From Paenibacillus tengchongensis (GTDB taxonomy: Bacteria; Bacillota; Bacilli; Paenibacillales; Paenibacillaceae), in NCBI RefSeq assembly GCF_008973665.1, contig NZ_WACP01000011.1:62001-126000 (forward strand): a DNA stretch of 64,000 nt, written 5' to 3'. Below, in pieces: positions 61,317 to 64,000 of the stretch. The notes below the pieces were generated by a model, which saw only the letters and a program-made list of their open reading frames with translations, ran no database searches and was not told the origin of the DNA. A program made the translations under genes and the position numbers. Each line of letters opens with the position of its first letter. The stretch's first letter is position 1.

Positions 61317-62187
61317 ATACGGTCCAGTGGGGCGGCCGGGTGAACGCGGGCGGCAGCCGCGTACCGGCATCGCCCTTGGCCGCGTTCAGCTGGGCCTGCG
61401 TCAGGAAGATGGCGCCGGTTAAATCGGCGCCGCTGAGGTCGGCATCGCGCAGGTCCGCGCCAATCAAATCCGCGGCCTGCAGGCTCGCGCCGCGCAGATC
61501 CGCGGCGATCAGGTAGGCGCCGCGCAGGCTCAGGGCGCGCAGATCGGCGCCCCGCAGCCTGGCGCCGATCAAATCGGCGCCGCGGCCGTAGGCCTTGCGG
61601 CGCCCCGGCTGCGGCTGCAGCGCGCGCAGCGCCGCGCTGCGGGCCAGCTCGCTGCTGCGCAGCAGCAGCTCGTTGACGTCGCCGCGCAGCGCGGCGACGT
61701 CAAGGGAGCGCAGCTCGCCGGGCGGCAGCTGCGTGCAGGCTTCTACGCGAGCCTGCACAGCGGCGAGGGCCCCGGCGAGCGGCTCCGCAGCCTGCAGGCT
61801 GCGCGCCTCCTCCAGGTACCACAGCAGCTCATGCAGCTGGTGCATGACCGGAAAGACCGCGAACATGGCTTCGGCGGTCTCCGGCGCCTCGCGCCAGCTG
61901 ACGCCGCCGAACGTCTCCTGGGAGACGAACTGGCCGGCGCCGAAGCAGTCGAATACGGTGCAGCCGCGGAAGCCGAGCTCCCGCAGGCGGGTATGGACCC
62001 CGCAGCGGAAATCAGGCTGCAGATTGGGACAAGGCTGTCCGGCAGCCTTGTCGGCGGCGAAATCGGCGGACGCGCTGAAGCGGAGCGCCGTACAGCATAA
62101 GCCGAAGCAGCTCCCGCAGTCGGCGGATAGCCTTTCACGCGCCGCAGCGCCTGCAGGGGCAGGCGATATTTTGTGAAGATCTGACAT
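61315..62187 (-). CDS. Cys-rich plus pentapeptide-repeat protein
   Basis: A 290-residue soluble protein. The N-terminal 85 residues carry eight Cys (24, 27, 31, 32, 53, 62, 76, 81) in a pattern like zinc/iron-chelating CxxCxxxCC proteins. A helical middle precedes a run of pentapeptide repeats (A-D/Y-L-x-G type, about residues 200-265), which would form a right-handed quadrilateral helix. The segment is very GC-rich compared with its neighbours. The same Cys-plus-pentapeptide architecture occurs, as I recall, in actinobacteria, so transfer is possible. The start overlaps the xerS stop (TAATG), implying coupling. Function unknown. Confidence 0.8.
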   Translation of the reverse strand: MSDLHKISPAPAGAAARERLSADCGSCFGLCCTALRFSASADFAADKAAGQPCPNLQPDFRCGVHTRLRELGFRGCTVFDCFGAGQFVSQETFGGVSWREAPETAEAMFAVFPVMHQLHELLWYLEEARSLQAAEPLAGALAAVQARVEACTQLPPGELRSLDVAALRGDVNELLLRSSELARSAALRALQPQPGRRKAYGRGADLIGARLRGADLRALSLRGAYLIAADLRGASLQAADLIGADLRDADLSGADLTGAIFLTQAQLNAAKGDAGTRLPPAFTRPPHWTV

Positions 62188-63281
62188 TAGGCTTCCTCCA
62201 GGCGGCGCTCAATGGCCTCGGACATCGTTTTATCCGTCAGGTGGGCATAGACCTCCGTTGTCTCGGTAGAGGCGTGGCCGAGCTGCTCCTTTGTTTTGTA
62301 GATATCATTCTGCAGATAGTAATCGGTCGCAAACGAATGCCGCAGCTTGTGCACCGTTAAATACGGCTTGCCGAAGCGCTTGGCGTATTTGATGATCATT
62401 TCCTGTATGGCCCGCTTGGTCATCCGTGAGCCTTCCTTGCTGCCGTTGCGGAGCGCAATGAACAGGGCTTTTTCCTTCTTGGGCGTCTTGTAGCGGGACT
62501 GCCGCAGGCTTAAATACTGGGTGAGATCATCCTTGGCCTGTTCGCGGAAATAGACCGGCGTCTTGAATGTCTCATCGTTGTTGCCTTTACGGTAAACATA
62601 CAGCAGCTTGTTGTTCATATCGAGATCGTCCACATTGAGATTGACCACCTCGGAGACACGCAGGCCGGAATTCAGAATCAGACTGGCGATGCAGGCATCC
62701 CGCTCGCGGTTCTGCAGATGGGCATAATGCGCCTGCTTGTTGCCCTCCACGTCGCGGCCGTAGCCCTCGTAAATGTAGCCGATAAATTCCAGCAGCTCTT
62801 CGTCTTCGAGAATTTTGCCCTTGAGCTTGGCCGCCGTATCCTTCGGTTTATGGATTCGCTTGATCTCCACCTTGGCCATAATATTGCGTTTCAGCAGCGG
62901 GTAGAAATCCTCGTCCTCGGCAATCTGGCTCAAGTAGTGAAACAGAGAGCGGAGGGCGGACAGCTTGCGGGAGACGGTCACTTTGGAATTGGCGTTCTCG
63001 CTGCGGGTCGTCAAATAAAGCCGGTAGCCGACGATGCTCTCCATGCGCAGGGTCTCCAGGTCAAGGAGAGTAATGCCGGCATTGCTGTCCGCCTGGGACA
63101 AGCCTTCCGCCCGCAGCCAGCTGAAGAAGGAATCATAGTCGCGGAGATACTCCAGCAGTGTGGAGGGCGACAGGTCCGGACGCTTGAAATCGATAAATTG
63201 CTGCACGAACCAGGGCATCAGCGGCAGGCGCTCATCGAGCTGCTTGCGGTCATTGACTTTTTGGATACTGATGAATATCAC
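62187..63281 (-). CDS. xerS: Tyrosine recombinase (XerS-like)
   Basis: A 364-residue site-specific recombinase. The N-terminal SAM-like domain ([23 protein letters not shown]) and the C-terminal catalytic domain are complete: first Arg in [12 protein letters not shown], His-x-x-Arg in HKLRHSFAT, the later His in [15 protein letters not shown] and the nucleophile Tyr in the same block. The long form resembles the single-recombinase XerS type that resolves chromosome dimers. The first canonical start is GTG 63281; AGGTGA just upstream is better spaced for an ATC codon at 63272, giving ISIQKVNDR. The downstream gene is coupled. Confidence 0.9.
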   Translation of the reverse strand: MIFISIQKVNDRKQLDERLPLMPWFVQQFIDFKRPDLSPSTLLEYLRDYDSFFSWLRAEGLSQADSNAGITLLDLETLRMESIVGYRLYLTTRSENANSKVTVSRKLSALRSLFHYLSQIAEDEDFYPLLKRNIMAKVEIKRIHKPKDTAAKLKGKILEDEELLEFIGYIYEGYGRDVEGNKQAHYAHLQNRERDACIASLILNSGLRVSEVVNLNVDDLDMNNKLLYVYRKGNNDETFKTPVYFREQAKDDLTQYLSLRQSRYKTPKKEKALFIALRNGSKEGSRMTKRAIQEMIIKYAKRFGKPYLTVHKLRHSFATDYYLQNDIYKTKEQLGHASTETTEVYAHLTDKTMSEAIERRLEEA

Positions 63282-63365
63282 CTGCTTTCTGAGGTTCTTT
63301 TAAAACATCTTGTCTTTATTTTACCATGCCTGCAAACAGTAGAGGTCTAAATTTATAGCTTATTG

Positions 63366-63371
63366 TATAAT
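63366..63371 (+). promoter_or_regulatory. Candidate -10 of the DUF4062 gene
   Basis: TATAAT 33 bp before the ATG; the -35 region is poor. Confidence 0.35.
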
Positions 63372-63403
63372 CAAGGGACTGAACTAAATAAGGGGCGTTA
63401 CAG

Positions 63404-64000
63404 ATGAAGAAGAAACTTCAGGTTTATATATCCTCAACCCATACAGAAATGCTTGCAGAAAGAGAAGCGGCGGTCCTGGCGGTGCTAAATGCGGGTCATA
63501 TTCCGGCAGGGATGGATTTATTTAAGTCAGGGGACAGCTCGCACAAAGCAGCGGTTCAGCGCTGGATACAGGAATCGGATGTATTTATGCTGATCCTGGG
63601 CGGCAGATACGGGGGCATTGAGGAAGAATCGGGCAAGAGCTTTGCCCATTGGGAATATGACTACGCCGGAGCATTAGGTAAACACCGCTTTGCAGTCGTC
63701 CTTAATGACCATAAACTGCAGGAAAAGACGAGGGAGAATCCTATTTACCTGGAAAGGATAAACTATTCGGCCTATATGAATTTCAAAGAACAGGTTAAGG
63801 GGGAGCGCTTTACGTTCTTTGAAGATTTAAAGGATATCCGGTTGATTGCGCTGGAGTCATTAAGGGAATTCGAAGCGGATGAGACTCTGACCGGATGGAG
63901 AAAGCCGGACCTGGCGGACAATGTAGAAGAGGCGCTGAGAGAGAACACCGCTTTATTGAAGGAAAACGGCAGGCTGAAGGCTGATTTAGACCGGCTGAAG
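63404..64000 (+). CDS. DUF4062-domain protein, 5' part (3' end outside window)
   Basis: An open frame of 199 codons running off the window edge. It begins MKKKLQVYISSTHTEMLAERE and continues with AGHIPAGMDLFKSG, WIQESDVFMLILGGRYG and SFAHWEYDYAGALGKHRFAVVL, the DUF4062 signature. This domain, which resembles TIR/nucleoside-deoxyribosyltransferase-like folds, is found at the N-terminus of multi-domain proteins, some in defence-associated contexts. From about residue 178 the sequence turns into a leucine-rich coiled coil (ENTALLKENGRLKADLDRLK). The C-terminal effector, if any, is not visible. Confidence 0.85.
   Translation, partial: MKKKLQVYISSTHTEMLAEREAAVLAVLNAGHIPAGMDLFKSGDSSHKAAVQRWIQESDVFMLILGGRYGGIEEESGKSFAHWEYDYAGALGKHRFAVVLNDHKLQEKTRENPIYLERINYSAYMNFKEQVKGERFTFFEDLKDIRLIALESLREFEADETLTGWRKPDLADNVEEALRENTALLKENGRLKADLDRLK

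Overview
The window looks like a chromosomal segment of a Gram-positive, low-to-mid GC Bacillota, most probably a Paenibacillus or close relative. Reasons: strong AGGAGG-type ribosome sites, frequent GTG/TTG starts, a T-box leader before proS, sigma-A promoters with 17-18 bp spacing, a XerS-type recombinase, a BdbD-like thiol protein, and a YfkJ-type phosphatase. Genus is inferred from gene content, not from a marker gene. I see no tRNA, rRNA, CRISPR array, insertion sequence or phage block.

Layout. 1-4.5 kb: 3' part of metH, then rnz and a NagD-type HAD phosphatase. 4.6-8.8 kb: a tightly overlapping run of Fpg/Nei glycosylase, endonuclease IV, a cREC-like receiver-fold protein, a thioredoxin, a lone ABC ATPase and an RlmM-like 2'-O-methyltransferase. 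8.9-14.6 kb: a Ser/Thr kinase fused to a degenerate ParA/MinD-like domain, a MoeB/ThiF enzyme, an atypical OmpR-type regulator, a NlpC/P60 hydrolase, thiN and a YfkJ-type phosphatase. 14.7-21 kb: an esterase and the pyruvate dehydrogenase operon pdhABCD. 21-30 kb: an S66 peptidase, thyA-folA, gltD without gltB, T-box-controlled proS, and topB.

30-38 kb: a DsbA/BdbD-like protein, a HAD hydrolase with an ArsR-type regulator, an MFS exporter, and an operon of ABC ATPase, calcium-motif lipoprotein, response regulator and histidine kinase. 38-45.6 kb: glycogen metabolism, with glgC opposed to glgB-glgA, plus a GH13 amylase-type enzyme and a GXWXG/DUF4334 protein. 45.8-48.1 kb: a polar amino-acid ABC importer. 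48.2-51.8 kb: ppx and ppk1, convergent with overlapping 3' ends. 52.2-59 kb: a LysM/3D wall protein, a polysaccharide deacetylase, namA, an isolated pyrK-pyrD pair, an LpdD-like protein, and a PspA-DUF350-DUF4178 envelope group. 59.2-64 kb: moeA-mobB, a GC-rich Cys/pentapeptide-repeat protein coupled to xerS, and the start of a DUF4062 gene that runs off the end.

Most of the window is housekeeping. The parts most worth a second look are the cREC-containing overlapping operon, the kinase/ParA-like fusion, the lipoprotein-two-component-ABC operon, the LpdD/PspA/DUF350/DUF4178 group, the DUF4062 edge, and two genes (the YfkJ-type phosphatase and xerS) whose ribosome sites point at an ATC codon as start.
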